From positions 1-64,000 of the forward strand of contig DWYB01000079.1 of NCBI GenBank assembly GCA_019118885.1: 64,000 nt of DNA, given 5' to 3'. The DNA comes from Candidatus Mediterraneibacter surreyensis (GTDB lineage Bacteria > Bacillota > Clostridia > Lachnospirales > Lachnospiraceae). The notes beneath the pieces were generated by a model. The model ran no database searches. It was not told where the DNA came from and saw only the letters and a list, made by a program, of their open reading frames with translations. Shown in pieces: positions 1 through 10,035 of the stretch (positions are counted from its first letter, which is position 1; every line of letters begins with the position of its first letter). Both the position numbers and the translations under genes were made by a program.

Positions 1-59
1 ATTCAGAAAAAAAGTAAGCGAAGATAAAACATTACTATATTTCAAGTATAGAGCACGAA

Positions 60-108
60 GTGCCACAACCCCAGTATTTTCAAGGATTGTGGCACTCATT
101 TTTCTTTT
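60..108 (+). terminator. Rho-independent terminator
   Basis: A 9-bp perfect stem (GTGCCACAA at 60-68 with TTGTGGCAC at 87-95) is followed by a T-rich run. It probably ends a gene lying upstream of the window. Confidence 0.75.
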
Positions 109-168
109 CAACTGTCAAAGATGGGATTATAGCAAATGAAAGAAGAAAATTCAATGAGGGGTGAACTT

Positions 169-330
169 GTAACAGTTCAGCCGCGCTATTCGTAAAACCG
201 CACTTCGTGCTTATTGTGGCTATCGCCACTGTTTTACTCATGGACAGGCGCTTAGCTCATCAGGGATGGAGCGGGCCGATTCTTATGCAAGCATAAATCC
301 CCCCTCCATCCCTGATGGCTGAACTGTTAC
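169..330 (+). repeat. Structured dispersed repeat, copy 1
   Basis: A 162-bp unit begins with GTAACAGTTCAG and ends with its exact reverse complement CTGAACTGTTAC. The first 92 bases match the reverse complement of 14,524-14,615 with 6 mismatches. The second arm differs in sequence but folds into an equivalent hairpin: CATCAGGGATGGAG at 258-271 pairs perfectly with 304-317, and there is an inner stem around the ATGC/GCAT tip. The pattern suggests a MITE- or REP-like element whose RNA fold is kept. The family name is unknown to me. Confidence 0.7.
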
Positions 331-609
331 CCCCTCAATTTTTATCCCCCATCTTTCGCCCTGCTATGACCGGATGTGACAACGGCATATAACAGGGCAA
401 GTCGGCCTTTATTATGAAAGCAAAACTGTTCTCCCTGAACGATTTCAGGGAAAATCTTAGGTAATTAAGACTTAATTTCAGACGACAGAAAATCCGGAAC
501 AAGGAGCCGCCCGATGTAGAAATATGTAGAACGGTTTTTGCGGACAACCTGCCTGTGATGGACTATAATGACCACAAACACAAGAACATTGTGGGTAATT
601 TATTAAACA
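331..609. other. Intergenic, no supported gene
   Basis: I see no convincing gene here. A 70-codon reading frame on the minus strand lacks a ribosome site and resembles no family I know. A TATAAT hexamer at 564-569 could be the -10 of the following gene, but no -35 lies at a good distance. Confidence 0.4.
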
Positions 610-621
610 GGAGGGTTTGCT

Positions 622-1650
622 ATGTTAGAAGGATTGGCAGCGGATACCAGTGTCATTACATATCTGATGGCAGCGGTCGGTGTATTGGGGATTTTTGCTA
701 AGATCGTCAATCACCTGACTTTGCACAGGCTGGTGAGGGCGGCAGGAAACATGCCGAAGAGCACACACAAACTGATAAAGCTGGTAAGGGCAAAATACGA
801 ACACGCATGTATGATCCGGGATTCGGTGGAAAACATTGATGCGTTTGTGGAAAAATATATTTATGAATATCGCGGGTTTTTATTCCGCATACATACATGG
901 AGGCAGATTGAGATATTATCTGTCTGGTTTGCCGGGATACTGGCTGCACTTGGGGCGTCAGTACTTTACTTTTATTCCGGATTCTCAGAATCCGTTTATC
1001 GATATATTGCTGCAGGAACAGCGGAGGTAGTCCTGCTCCTTGTGGTTATGCGGCTGAGTGATGAGCCGTATAAGGTGAATGCGATAAAGATGTATATGGT
1101 AGATTATCTGGAAAATATCTGTACATTCCGGCTGCGCAGACAGGGAGCCAGGGAAAGGGAATTTATCGATGTTATTTCTGCGGAAGGCAATGGAAAGAAT
1201 AAGTTCCAGACAGCGGGCGCAAGCAGAAGCCGGGGAACAGACAGGAGTGCCTCAGCCGATCCGGTACTGGCCGGCGCTGGTGGACAGGAAATCTATGCCG
1301 GAACAGATGCATCTGTCCAATCTGTACAGGCAGAAGAAGTCAGATCAACGGGATCGGATGTGACAGGAGAAGATTCCGGTTATGAAAATCAGGAGCCGCG
1401 CACATCAGAACGCGGTTTGAGAAATGTAAGATCGGCAAAGGCCTCAAGGCAGACTGCAGATCCGTCAGGTCGCAGGGAAAATGGAAAAGGAGGATTGTCT
1501 ATTAATATTGAGGGAGAACCAAGGAATACTGAGAAAGGAGAGGCTGCGCGTGAAGCGGTCCGTCATGCGGCGCAGAGCGGATCGGATGACGACAGACCGG
1601 CGCTCAGAGAGGAGGCGATCCGTCAGATTCTGGAAGAATTTCTGGCGTGA
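622..1650 (+). CDS. Membrane protein of unknown function
   Basis: This 342-aa protein starts at ATG 622 behind AGGAGGG. Hydrophobic segments suggest membrane spans near residues 11-29, 97-118 and 127-144. From about residue 185 onward the chain is highly charged and of low complexity, rich in Glu, Arg, Ser and Gly, and is probably a disordered cytoplasmic tail. I do not recognise a family. The gene stands alone between the structured repeat and the pgi promoter, so the neighbourhood gives no functional hint. Confidence 0.75.
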   Translation: MLEGLAADTSVITYLMAAVGVLGIFAKIVNHLTLHRLVRAAGNMPKSTHKLIKLVRAKYEHACMIRDSVENIDAFVEKYIYEYRGFLFRIHTWRQIEILSVWFAGILAALGASVLYFYSGFSESVYRYIAAGTAEVVLLLVVMRLSDEPYKVNAIKMYMVDYLENICTFRLRRQGAREREFIDVISAEGNGKNKFQTAGASRSRGTDRSASADPVLAGAGGQEIYAGTDASVQSVQAEEVRSTGSDVTGEDSGYENQEPRTSERGLRNVRSAKASRQTADPSGRRENGKGGLSINIEGEPRNTEKGEAAREAVRHAAQSGSDDDRPALREEAIRQILEEFLA

Positions 1651-1658
1651 CAGGATGT

Positions 1659-1670
1659 CTGAACTGTTAC
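1659..1670 (+). repeat. Solitary end of the dispersed repeat
   Basis: CTGAACTGTTAC, identical to the terminal 12-mer of the 169-330 and 14,453-14,615 repeats, lies 8 bases after the preceding stop codon with no partner nearby. It may be the scar of a lost copy. Confidence 0.5.
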
Positions 1671-1686
1671 AAAATCTTCTTTTAAC

Positions 1687-1715
1687 TTGAATAAGATATA
1701 TAGATTTGGTAAAAT
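1687..1715 (+). promoter_or_regulatory. Sigma-A type promoter for pgi
   Basis: TTGAAT (1687-1692) and TAAAAT (1710-1715) are separated by 17 bases, about 90 bases upstream of the pgi start. Confidence 0.65.
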
Positions 1716-1804
1716 ATGCATAGAGTTTCGGCAGCGGCCGTCTGTGCCGGCGCCGTGCTTCAAATGATGACATCGATATTGAAGGATATCAGAGAGGAAG
1801 GATA

Positions 1805-3154
1805 ATGATGAGCAAAGTAACATTTGACTATTCAAAGGCATGCAGTTTTGTACAGGAGCATGAGATCCAGTATATGAGCGAGCTTGCTCAGCAGGCAAAG
1901 GACAGGCTCCTTGCAAAGACCGGTGCGGGAAATGATTTTCTGGGATGGATTGACCTTCCGGTTGATTATGACAAAGAGGAATTCGCACGTATCAAAAAAG
2001 CGGCAGAGAAGATTCGTGAGGATTCGGACGTGCTTCTCGTGATCGGTATCGGCGGATCCTATCTGGGAGCCAGAGCAGCCATTGAGTTCCTCGGACATTC
2101 TTTTGCAAATGTGGTATCGAAAGATATCCGCAAAGCTCCGGAAATCTACTATGTAGGAAACAGCATCAGCAGCACTTATATCAAAGATCTGATCGATGTA
2201 GTCGGAGACAGAGATTTCTCTATCAATATGATCTCCAAATCCGGTACTACAACAGAACCTGCCATTGCGTTCCGTGTATTTAAAGAGATCCTGGAGAAAA
2301 AATACGGCAAAGAGGAAGCTGCAAAGAGAATCTATGCAACGACAGACCGGGCGAAGGGAGCCCTTAAGAATCTGGCTACAGAAGAAGGCTACGAGACTTT
2401 CGTAGTGCCGGATGATGTAGGAGGACGTTTCTCCGTACTGACAGCAGTAGGACTGCTCCCCATCGCTGTGAGCGGCGCTGACATTGACAAGTTGATGGAG
2501 GGTGCGGCAGCAGGAAGAAAGGCTGCGATCGAGAATGATTTTGCTGACAACGATGCGATGAAATATGCGGCGATAAGAAATATTCTTCTGCGCAAAGGAA
2601 AAACGGTAGAGGTACTGGCAAATTATGAGCCGAGCCTGCACTATGTGTCCGAGTGGTGGAAACAGCTCTACGGAGAGAGCGAAGGCAAGGATCAGAAAGG
2701 TATCTTCCCGGCATCTGTAGACCTTACGACAGACCTGCATTCCATGGGTCAGTTCATCCAGGACGGCAACAGAATCCTGTTCGAGACTGTTCTCAACGTA
2801 GAAAAGTCCAGGGAAGAGATCGTTATCAATGAAGAGCCGGTAGATCTGGACGGTCTGAACTATCTTGCAGGAAAGAATGTTGACTTTATCAATAAGAGTG
2901 CGATGAACGGAACAATTCTTGCGCATACAGACGGAAATGTTCCGAACCTGATGGTGAAGATTCCTGAGCAGAATGAGTTCTATCTTGGCGAATTATTCTA
3001 TTTCTTTGAGTTCGCATGCGGCGTGAGCGGATATTTACTCGGCGTTAATCCGTTCAATCAGCCGGGTGTTGAGAGCTACAAGAAGAACATGTTCGCACTG
3101 CTCGGAAAACCGGGATATGAGGAGCAGAGAGAAGCTCTTATGAAGAGGTTATAA
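1805..3154 (+). CDS. pgi: Glucose-6-phosphate isomerase
   Basis: This enzyme interconverts glucose 6-phosphate and fructose 6-phosphate in cytosolic glycolysis. Its 449 aa match the short bacterial form. Visible are the [11 protein letters not shown] sugar-phosphate loop, [13 protein letters not shown] signature 1 ([16 protein letters not shown]) and signature 2 (the [10 protein letters not shown] to PFNQPGVE stretch near the C-terminus). Two adjacent ATGs are possible; the second, at 1808, is better spaced from AGAGGAAGG. It has its own promoter and is followed by a phosphofructokinase gene, so two consecutive glycolytic steps are neighbours. Confidence 0.97.
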   Translation: MMSKVTFDYSKACSFVQEHEIQYMSELAQQAKDRLLAKTGAGNDFLGWIDLPVDYDKEEFARIKKAAEKIREDSDVLLVIGIGGSYLGARAAIEFLGHSFANVVSKDIRKAPEIYYVGNSISSTYIKDLIDVVGDRDFSINMISKSGTTTEPAIAFRVFKEILEKKYGKEEAAKRIYATTDRAKGALKNLATEEGYETFVVPDDVGGRFSVLTAVGLLPIAVSGADIDKLMEGAAAGRKAAIENDFADNDAMKYAAIRNILLRKGKTVEVLANYEPSLHYVSEWWKQLYGESEGKDQKGIFPASVDLTTDLHSMGQFIQDGNRILFETVLNVEKSREEIVINEEPVDLDGLNYLAGKNVDFINKSAMNGTILAHTDGNVPNLMVKIPEQNEFYLGELFYFFEFACGVSGYLLGVNPFNQPGVESYKKNMFALLGKPGYEEQREALMKRL

Positions 3155-3175
3155 AATATTAGGTTTTCACTTTTG

Positions 3176-3204
3176 TTGAATGGAAATCATAAATAGGGTA
3201 TAAT
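3176..3204 (+). promoter_or_regulatory. Promoter for phosphofructokinase gene
   Basis: TTGAAT (3176-3181), a 17-base spacer and a perfect TATAAT (3199-3204). Transcription would begin at the base of the hairpin at 3208-3233, giving a structured 5' leader of about 115 bases. Confidence 0.65.
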
Positions 3205-3207
3205 AAT

Positions 3208-3237
3208 AAGCAGTCGGAAAAAGCCGGCTGCTTATTC
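3208..3237 (+). terminator. Hairpin between pgi and pfk
   Basis: AAGCAGTCGG (3208-3217) pairs with CCGGCTGCTT (3224-3233), with one mismatch, then TATTCTGTT. It could terminate pgi transcripts or cap the 5' end of the pfk message. The weak T-run makes the terminator role uncertain. Confidence 0.5.
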
Positions 3238-3326
3238 TGTTGTATCGGGAATTATTTACAACTGGATATCGCTTTTGCCGGAGGTATGCAGGAGCGGCAG
3301 CGGTGTGATAAAGGAGGAAATGTAAA

Positions 3327-4403
3327 ATGTTACGTATCGGTATGTTGACAAGCGGCGGAGATTGTCAGGCGCTTAATGCGGCCATGAGAGGCGTTGTAAA
3401 GGGTGTGTGTTCCAAACGGGATGATGTGGAGATTTATGGATTTAAAGACGGATATAAAGGGCTGATCTACGCAGATTTCAGTATGCTTACATCAAAGGAT
3501 TTTTCAGGGATCCTGACACGGGGCGGCACGATCCTCGGTACGTCCAGACAGCCGTTCAAGCTGATGAGAGTGCCGGACAAAGACGGACTTGACAAGGTGG
3601 AAGCTATGAAGCATACATATCATAAGCTGAACCTGAACTGTCTCGTCATCCTCGGAGGAAACGGAACGCATAAGACAGCCAATCTGCTTCGTGAGGAAGG
3701 ACTCAATATTATTACCCTGCCGAAGACGATCGATAATGACCTGTGGGGAACCGACATGACATTCGGATTCCAGAGCGCAGTGGATATCGCTACAGATACG
3801 ATCGACAGGATCCACACGACGGCAACATCCCACAGCCGGGTGTTTATCATCGAGGTTATGGGACATAAGGTTGGATATGTAACACTCCATGCAGGTATTG
3901 CGGGAGGGGCTGATATTATCCTCCTTCCGGAGATCCCGTATGATATAAAGGCGATCAAGAAAGTGATTGACGGACGTTCTAAAGCCGGCAAGCCGTTCAC
4001 GATCCTGGCAGTGGCAGAGGGCGCCATCTCTAAGAAAGACGCCAAGTTATCCAAAAAAGAGTACAAGGAGAAACTGGCGAAGAGAAAATATCCTTCCATT
4101 GCATACGAGCTGGCTGAGCAGATCCAGAAAGAGACAGACAAGGAAGTTCGAATTACTGTTCCCGGACATACACAGAGGGGCGGCTCTCCGTGCGCATATG
4201 ACAGGGTATTTGCAACACGGGTAGGCGCGAAAGCGGCTGAACTGATCCTCGAGGAGAAGTACGGATATATGGTTGCCATGAAGAACGGCGAGACGACGAA
4301 AGTTCCGCTGGCAGAAGTGGCAGGAAAGCTGAAGACTGTTGATCCGAAATGCAGTCTCATCAAAGAGGCGCGGATGATCGGTATTAGCTTTGGTGACGAA
4401 TAA
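3327..4403 (+). CDS. pfkA: 6-phosphofructokinase
   Basis: It phosphorylates fructose 6-phosphate to the 1,6-bisphosphate. The 358-aa protein has the N-terminal nucleotide loop GMLTSGGDCQALNAA, the GGNGTHKTA segment, the catalytic PKTIDNDLWGTD motif and the sugar-binding MGHKVGYVTLHAG and PGHTQRGGSPCAYDR segments. Two substrate-determining positions are mixed: Gly follows GGN, as in ATP enzymes, while Lys in PKTIDND is typical of pyrophosphate-using and group III enzymes. Phosphoryl donor therefore cannot be assigned from sequence. It starts behind AAAGGAGG and ends 25 bases before dnaX. Confidence 0.93.
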   Translation: MLRIGMLTSGGDCQALNAAMRGVVKGVCSKRDDVEIYGFKDGYKGLIYADFSMLTSKDFSGILTRGGTILGTSRQPFKLMRVPDKDGLDKVEAMKHTYHKLNLNCLVILGGNGTHKTANLLREEGLNIITLPKTIDNDLWGTDMTFGFQSAVDIATDTIDRIHTTATSHSRVFIIEVMGHKVGYVTLHAGIAGGADIILLPEIPYDIKAIKKVIDGRSKAGKPFTILAVAEGAISKKDAKLSKKEYKEKLAKRKYPSIAYELAEQIQKETDKEVRITVPGHTQRGGSPCAYDRVFATRVGAKAAELILEEKYGYMVAMKNGETTKVPLAEVAGKLKTVDPKCSLIKEARMIGISFGDE

Positions 4404-4428
4404 GAAAGATTCAGATGAGGTGTAGATC

Positions 4429-6036
4429 ATGTCGTATACGGCACTTTACAGAAAGTTCCGCCCGGCTGAGTTTGCGGACGTCAAAGGGCAGGATCATATC
4501 ATTACAACATTGCAGAACCAGATAAAGGCAAACCGTATCGGACATGCTTATCTTTTCTGTGGAACAAGAGGAACCGGGAAGACGACGGTTGCGAAGATAT
4601 TTGCGAAAGCGGTCAACTGTGAGCATCCGGTGGACGGAAGCCCCTGCGGGGAATGTGAGATGTGCAGATCCATCGCGGCGGGCACGTCCATGAATGTGAT
4701 CGAGATTGATGCGGCGTCCAACAACGGTGTGGACAACATCAGGGAGATCCGTGAGGAGGTTGCCTACCGTCCGACGGAGGGGCGGTACAAGGTCTATATT
4801 ATCGACGAGGTGCATATGCTTTCCATAGGAGCGTTCAACGCACTGTTGAAGACGCTGGAGGAACCGCCGGAGTATGTTATTTTTATTCTGGCGACGACAG
4901 AGGTTCATAAGATTCCGATCACGATTCTGTCCAGATGTCAGCACTATGATTTCAAAAGAATCAGCATAGAGACGATCACAGACCGTATGAAAGAGCTTAT
5001 GGATACAGAGCACGTGGACGTAGAGGATAAGGCGCTTAGGTATATCGCAAAAGCGGCGGACGGGTCCATGCGTGACGCGCTGAGTCTTCTGGACCAGTGC
5101 ATAGCGTTCTATATGGGACAGAAGCTGACTTACGACAATGTGCTGGAAGTTCTTGGAGCGGTGGATACGGATGTGTTCAGCAAACTGCTTCGAAAAGTCA
5201 TTGACAGGGATGTGGCCGGCGTGCTGGATGTAGTGGAGGATCTGGTCATGCAGGGACGTGAGTTGACTCAGCTGGCTGCTGATTTTACATGGTATCTTCG
5301 AAACTTGCTTCTGGTAAAAACTTCTGATAATATAGAGGAGGTTCTGGATGTATCGACGGAAAATATGGCTCAGCTCAGGGAAGAAGCTCAGATGATCGAA
5401 CCTGATATGCTGTTCCGCTACATCCGTATTTTTTCTGAACTTTCCAATCAGCTTAAATATGCTACGCAGAAAAGAGTAATGCTGGAAGTAGCTCTTATCA
5501 AGCTCTGTACGCCTGCCATGGAAAGCGGTCAGGATTCCCTGCTGGACCGTATCCGCGCGGTGGAGGAAAAAGTGGAGAAGGGGATCGAAGCAGCTGCTGC
5601 GATGCAGATCCGGGGAGCCGGGTACATGCAGGGAGAAAGTTCTTCCGGCGGTAACGGTGAATATGGCGGTCCGTCTGAAGGAAATACAGGAGTTCCCCAG
5701 ATACTTCCCAATGCGATCCCGGAGGATGTGCAGGAAGTGGTGAAAAATTTCCGTTCTATTGCCGGGGAAGCATCCGGCATGATCAGGGGATACCTGAAGA
5801 AGGCTCGATTAAGCCTTGGCGGTGATAACCGTCTTCTGATCGTGCTTCCGGATACTCTGGCAGCCAGTGTGGTCGGAAGAGAAGATCACATACAGGAGCT
5901 GGAACAGCTGATCGAGGAAAGGATCGGAAAGAAAGTGGAGGTAGAAGTGCGGCATGTGGAGGAAGGCCGGCATTTCGAAGACACATTCGTTGATATAGAA
6001 CAGAAGATCAATATGGAGATAACAGTGGAGGATTAG
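4429..6036 (+). CDS. dnaX: DNA polymerase III subunit gamma/tau
   Basis: This is the clamp-loader ATPase of the chromosomal replicase. The 535-aa protein has Walker [10 protein letters not shown] near residue 45, a four-cysteine zinc module ([16 protein letters not shown]), Walker B DEVHML, sensor 1 ([17 protein letters not shown]) and an arginine-finger SRC. The C-terminal tau-like part is short. It heads the classical dnaX-ybaB-recR cluster, with ybaB beginning 2 bases after its stop. No signal recognition particle RNA gene fits in the 25-base gap upstream. Confidence 0.97.
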   Translation: MSYTALYRKFRPAEFADVKGQDHIITTLQNQIKANRIGHAYLFCGTRGTGKTTVAKIFAKAVNCEHPVDGSPCGECEMCRSIAAGTSMNVIEIDAASNNGVDNIREIREEVAYRPTEGRYKVYIIDEVHMLSIGAFNALLKTLEEPPEYVIFILATTEVHKIPITILSRCQHYDFKRISIETITDRMKELMDTEHVDVEDKALRYIAKAADGSMRDALSLLDQCIAFYMGQKLTYDNVLEVLGAVDTDVFSKLLRKVIDRDVAGVLDVVEDLVMQGRELTQLAADFTWYLRNLLLVKTSDNIEEVLDVSTENMAQLREEAQMIEPDMLFRYIRIFSELSNQLKYATQKRVMLEVALIKLCTPAMESGQDSLLDRIRAVEEKVEKGIEAAAAMQIRGAGYMQGESSSGGNGEYGGPSEGNTGVPQILPNAIPEDVQEVVKNFRSIAGEASGMIRGYLKKARLSLGGDNRLLIVLPDTLAASVVGREDHIQELEQLIEERIGKKVEVEVRHVEEGRHFEDTFVDIEQKINMEITVED

Positions 6037-6038
6037 AT

Positions 6039-6392
6039 ATGGCAAAACGCGGAGGATTTCCGGGCGGCGGTATGCCGGGAAATATGGCAAACCTTATGAA
6101 ACAGGCGCAGCGCATGCAGCGCCAGATGGAGGAACAGCAGAAGGAACTTGAGTCAAAAGAATTTACAGCGTCTGCAGGAGGCGGTGCGGTGGAAGTGACT
6201 GTATCCGGCAAGCGTGAGGTGCTGAAGGTGAAACTGACGGAAGAGGTAGTGGATCCGGATGATATCGAGATGCTTGAGGATCTGATCGCTGCCGCGACAA
6301 ACGAAGCGCTGCGAAAAGTAGATGAAGAGAGCGGCGCGGCGATGTCCAAGCTGACAGGAGGCCTTGGCGGCGGAGTTCCCGGAATGTTCTGA
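6039..6392 (+). CDS. ybaB: YbaB/EbfC family nucleoid-associated protein
   Basis: A small dimeric DNA-binding protein conserved between dnaX and recR in most bacteria. Its 117 aa include the Gly/Met-rich N-terminus, a helix rich in Gln and Glu ([19 protein letters not shown]) and the beta strand region containing [11 protein letters not shown]. It is separated from dnaX by 2 bases and is almost certainly co-transcribed with it. Confidence 0.95.
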   Translation: MAKRGGFPGGGMPGNMANLMKQAQRMQRQMEEQQKELESKEFTASAGGGAVEVTVSGKREVLKVKLTEEVVDPDDIEMLEDLIAAATNEALRKVDEESGAAMSKLTGGLGGGVPGMF

Positions 6393-6499
6393 AAATGCGC
6401 CTGGTATTTTGTCAAAAGTATGCAGAAGATTTTAGATATCATAAGTAAAGGGGACATCAGATGTATGTCTCCTTTCTATGTTAGGACAGAGGTGCAATA

Positions 6500-7096
6500 A
6501 TGGATTATTACAGTAACCAGATCAGCAGGCTGATCGATGAATTTTCCCGTTTGCCGGGAATAGGGAGCAAGTCTGCACAGAGGCTTGCATTTCATGTGAT
6601 CAACATGCCGGTAGATCAGGTGGAAAGTCTGGCTCAGTCGATTGTGGAAGCCAGAAAGAATGTCCGGTACTGCAAAGTGTGCTGTACGCTTACGGATGGA
6701 GAAGTGTGTCCCATCTGCAGCAATCCGGACAGAGATAAGAAAACGATCATGGTGGTGGAGACGCCGCGGGATCTCGCGGCTTATGAAAAGACGGGAAAGT
6801 ATAACGGCGTTTATCATGTGCTTCATGGAGCCATATCTCCCATGCTGGGAATCGGTCCGGGAGATATCCGTCTGAAAGAACTGATGGAGCGGCTTCAGGG
6901 GGATGTGGATGAAGTGATCATTGCGACCAATTCCAGTCTTGAGGGAGAGACTACCGCCATGTATATCAGCAAGCTTATCAAGCCGGCAGGAATCAAGGTA
7001 AGCAGAATCGCAAGCGGAGTGCCGGTAGGCGGAGATCTGGAATACATTGACGAGGTCACGCTGCTGAGAGCTCTGGAAGGGCGGACGGAACTGTAA
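6500..7096 (+). CDS. recR: Recombination mediator protein RecR
   Basis: RecR works with RecO/RecF in loading RecA at single-stranded gaps. The 198-aa chain shows the HhH region ([19 protein letters not shown]), a C4 zinc finger ([16 protein letters not shown]) and the Toprim domain beginning at [12 protein letters not shown] and continuing to EGETTAMY. Size matches the family exactly. It closes the dnaX-ybaB-recR cluster. Confidence 0.97.
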   Translation: MDYYSNQISRLIDEFSRLPGIGSKSAQRLAFHVINMPVDQVESLAQSIVEARKNVRYCKVCCTLTDGEVCPICSNPDRDKKTIMVVETPRDLAAYEKTGKYNGVYHVLHGAISPMLGIGPGDIRLKELMERLQGDVDEVIIATNSSLEGETTAMYISKLIKPAGIKVSRIASGVPVGGDLEYIDEVTLLRALEGRTEL

Positions 7097-7118
7097 ATTG
7101 TAACATGAGGTAGACTTT

Positions 7119-8252
7119 ATGGGAAAAAGAAAGGTTACGTCATCAGATGTGGCAAGAAAAGCCGGAGTATCGCAGGCCACAGTCTCCATGGTATTAAATA
7201 AAAAATACAACGTTTCATTTTCCAAAGAAGTAATCGAAAATGTGGAAGAAGCGGCCAGAGAGCTAGGGTACGAGCTGCCAAAGAGAAAAAAGCGCAGAGA
7301 AGAACGAAGGGAAAATATGCTGGTTGTCATAAGCCCAAATCTCACCAATCCTTATTATGTCATGCTTCTCCAGGGAATCGAGTCCAGGGCGGCGGATCAG
7401 GGATTCGGCATTTTCGTGTGCAATACCCAGAGAGACCTGAAAGTTGAGGAACGTTACCTTAAGATGATTTCCTCCTTGCATCCGCAGGGGATCATCTATA
7501 TGTGTAATCCCAGTCAGTGCTTTATGGCTCAGGTTGAAGAACTTTCAAATCGTATACCGGTAGTTGTTATAAATAACCAGAATGAGCGGCTCAACGTAGA
7601 TGCTGTGGAACTGGACAATTCCAAGCTGGGACGTCTGATGGCGAGGCATCTTCTTGAGTTAGGACATAGAGATGTGGGATATATCGCTCCGCCTCTTACT
7701 GTGCGGCAGAAGCAGCGCTCTAAGAGAGTGGAAGGGTTTCTAAAGGAATTCCAGAACGCCGGTCTTAAGGAACATGTGGTCATAAAGGCCGCAGATGAGC
7801 AGATGGATAAGGATGTGCCCGGGATTGATTCGGAATACAGGATCGGCTATGATCTGACGAAAGAGCTTTTAAAAGAACATCCGGAGCTGACCGCGATCGT
7901 AGGGCTTAATGATATGATCGCGTTCGGGATCATGGACGCTCTTTATGATGAAAAATACAAAGTTCCCGGGGATATGTCCGTCATGGGATGTGACAACACG
8001 CTGTTTGCAAAGGTGAAAGAAGTATCACTGACCACGATCGAGCATTTCGTCATATATAAAGGAATGGACGCCTGCGATATCATTATGAAAAAGATGACGT
8101 CCCGCATGAAAAAATATACCGAGATCGAGCCGGTCAGTATCTATCATGTAGAGTACGAGCCTAAGATCGTAGTGAGAGGTACTACCTCATATCCAAGATC
8201 TGAAAAAAGAAAAATTAATAAAAAAAGAAACAATATTAATAATAAAATCTGA
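7119..8252 (+). CDS. LacI-family transcriptional regulator
   Basis: The 377-aa protein begins with a LacI-type HTH (SSDVARKAGVSQATVSMVLNKK), a hinge and a periplasmic-binding-protein-like effector domain (LVVISPNLTNPYY, GLNDMIAFGIMDAL, MSVMGCDNT). The effector is unknown, probably a sugar or sugar phosphate. It lies immediately upstream of the aldolase/transketolase genes and may control them. The extreme C-terminus is a basic Lys/Asn-rich tail, unusual for the family and encoded by very AT-rich DNA. Confidence 0.9.
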   Translation: MGKRKVTSSDVARKAGVSQATVSMVLNKKYNVSFSKEVIENVEEAARELGYELPKRKKRREERRENMLVVISPNLTNPYYVMLLQGIESRAADQGFGIFVCNTQRDLKVEERYLKMISSLHPQGIIYMCNPSQCFMAQVEELSNRIPVVVINNQNERLNVDAVELDNSKLGRLMARHLLELGHRDVGYIAPPLTVRQKQRSKRVEGFLKEFQNAGLKEHVVIKAADEQMDKDVPGIDSEYRIGYDLTKELLKEHPELTAIVGLNDMIAFGIMDALYDEKYKVPGDMSVMGCDNTLFAKVKEVSLTTIEHFVIYKGMDACDIIMKKMTSRMKKYTEIEPVSIYHVEYEPKIVVRGTTSYPRSEKRKINKKRNNINNKI

Positions 8253-8318
8253 AAAAATATTTTTACAGTCTTCGATGAATTCTTAAAATAAAGGATTTTG
8301 AAAGAAAAGGTGTGTTAA

Positions 8319-8332
8319 ATATTAATTAATAT
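8319..8332. promoter_or_regulatory. 14-bp palindrome, candidate operator
   Basis: ATATTAATTAATAT is a perfect palindrome in the AT-rich gap between the LacI-family gene and the promoter of the aldolase gene. Its placement would suit an operator, but in such AT-rich DNA it may be chance. Confidence 0.25.
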
Positions 8333-8397
8333 CAATTAAATAACTGTGATAATTATTTTTTTTCAATAAATCATTGTATTAATAATTTTTCCTCCGG

Positions 8398-8426
8398 TTG
8401 ACCTGGGTTTTTATTACAGATATAAT
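8398..8426 (+). promoter_or_regulatory. Promoter for aldolase/transketolase genes
   Basis: TTGACC (8398-8403), a 17-base spacer and TATAAT (8421-8426), 45 bases before the start codon. This is a near-consensus sigma-A promoter. Confidence 0.75.
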
Positions 8427-8471
8427 CAGAACAGAAGTAATAAACTGGTCTGGCATAAGGAGGAACAAAAA

Positions 8472-9125
8472 ATGAGATTTTTTATTGACACAGCAAATGT
8501 AGACGATATCAGAAAAGCAAATGATATGGGCGTAATCTGCGGCGTTACCACAAATCCGTCGCTGATCGCAAAAGAAGGCCGTGTATTCGAGGACGTTATC
8601 GCAGAGATCGCATCCATCGTGGACGGTCCGATCAGCGGAGAGGTAAAGGCTACTACAACAGATGCCGAGGGCATGATCAGAGAAGGACGTGAGATCGCCA
8701 AAATCCATCCGAATATGGTAGTTAAGATTCCTATGACAACGGAAGGATTAAAGGCGGTTAAAGTACTTTCAGCAGAGGGCGTCAAGACGAATGTGACTCT
8801 GATCTTTACAGCGAATCAGGCGCTTCTCGCCGCAAGGGCAGGCGCAACATACGTATCGCCGTTCCTCGGACGTCTGGATGACATCTCGGTAAGGGGCGTT
8901 GACCTGATCACGGAAATATCAGAGATCTTTGACGTGGCAGGAATCGAGACAGAGATCATCGCAGCCAGCATCCGCAACCCGATGCATATCACGGACTGTG
9001 CGCTGGCAGGAGCAGATATCGCTACGGTTCCGTATAAAGTGCTTGAGCAGATGACACATCATCCGCTGACAGATGCGGGAATTAAGAAGTTCCAGGAAGA
9101 TTACATCGCAGTGTTCGGCGAGTAA
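8472..9125 (+). CDS. fsa: Fructose-6-phosphate aldolase / transaldolase-like
   Basis: This 217-aa TIM-barrel enzyme belongs to the small TalC/FSA branch. Landmarks are FFIDTAN at the N-terminus, CGVTTNPSL, the Schiff-base lysine in VVKIPMT and [29 protein letters not shown]. Family members either split fructose 6-phosphate or carry out transaldolase transfer. The transketolase halves 73 bases downstream favour a transaldolase role in the non-oxidative pentose phosphate pathway. Start is set by AAGGAGG. Confidence 0.9.
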   Translation: MRFFIDTANVDDIRKANDMGVICGVTTNPSLIAKEGRVFEDVIAEIASIVDGPISGEVKATTTDAEGMIREGREIAKIHPNMVVKIPMTTEGLKAVKVLSAEGVKTNVTLIFTANQALLAARAGATYVSPFLGRLDDISVRGVDLITEISEIFDVAGIETEIIAASIRNPMHITDCALAGADIATVPYKVLEQMTHHPLTDAGIKKFQEDYIAVFGE

Positions 9126-9198
9126 GACCGAAAGTATTATTATTCAGATCATGTTACAGAGAGAAGTTTTAGAATAATCAGAAAAAGAGGATAATTAA

Positions 9199-10035
9199 AT
9201 GGACAAGCTGAAACTAATGAAAACTGCAAATGAGATCCGTAAGGATATCGTAACGGCAGTTCACAGTGCAAAGGCCGGACATCCCGGCGGTTCGCTGTCA
9301 GCAGCGGATATTTTTACCTATCTTTATTTTGAAGAGCTGAATATCGATCCGAAGGATCCGAAGAAACCGGACAGAGACCGTTTTGTCCTGTCTAAAGGAC
9401 ATACGGCGCCGGGGCTGTACTCGGCGCTTGCGGAGCGGGGATATTTCCCGAAAGAGGACTTAAAGACACTTCGTCATACAGGATCTTATCTGCAGGGGCA
9501 TCCGGATATGAAGCATATCCCGGGAGTTGATATGTCTTCCGGTTCTCTCGGCCAGGGAATCTCCGCAGCAGTGGGTATGGCGATCGCAGCCAAGCTCAGG
9601 GGAGACGACTACAGAGTTTATACACTTCTTGGAGACGGAGAGATCCAGGAGGGGCAGGTATGGGAAGCTTCCATGCTGGCAGCTCACAGGAAACTGGACA
9701 ATCTTGTTGTCATTGTGGACAACAATAATCTGCAGATCGACGGTGCGATTACGGACGTCAATTCCCCGTATCCGATCGACAAAAAGTTCGAAGCGTTTAA
9801 TTTCCATGTAATTAATATCGATGGAAATGATTTCGACCAGATCGACGCTGCGTTCAAAGAGGCAAAGACCGTGAAAGGACAGCCTACGGCGATCATTGCA
9901 AAGACTCTGAAAGGAAAAGGAGTCTCCTATATGGAAAACCAGGCAGGATGGCATGGAAAAGCCCCGAATGATGAAGAGTATGAGATCGCTATGAAAGAAC
10001 TGGAAAAGGCAGGTGAAGCGTTATGTCAGATGTAA
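9199..10035 (+). CDS. Transketolase, N-terminal subunit
   Basis: The thiamine-diphosphate-binding half of a split transketolase, 278 aa. Visible are the HPGGSLSAAD segment, KGHTAPGLYSAL, GSLGQGISAAVGMA and the TPP motif GDGEIQEGQVWEA ending in DNNNLQ. It transfers two-carbon units between sugar phosphates. The C-terminal half follows with a 13-base overlap, so the two chains are translationally linked and should assemble as a heteromer. Confidence 0.96.
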   Translation: MDKLKLMKTANEIRKDIVTAVHSAKAGHPGGSLSAADIFTYLYFEELNIDPKDPKKPDRDRFVLSKGHTAPGLYSALAERGYFPKEDLKTLRHTGSYLQGHPDMKHIPGVDMSSGSLGQGISAAVGMAIAAKLRGDDYRVYTLLGDGEIQEGQVWEASMLAAHRKLDNLVVIVDNNNLQIDGAITDVNSPYPIDKKFEAFNFHVINIDGNDFDQIDAAFKEAKTVKGQPTAIIAKTLKGKGVSYMENQAGWHGKAPNDEEYEIAMKELEKAGEALCQM

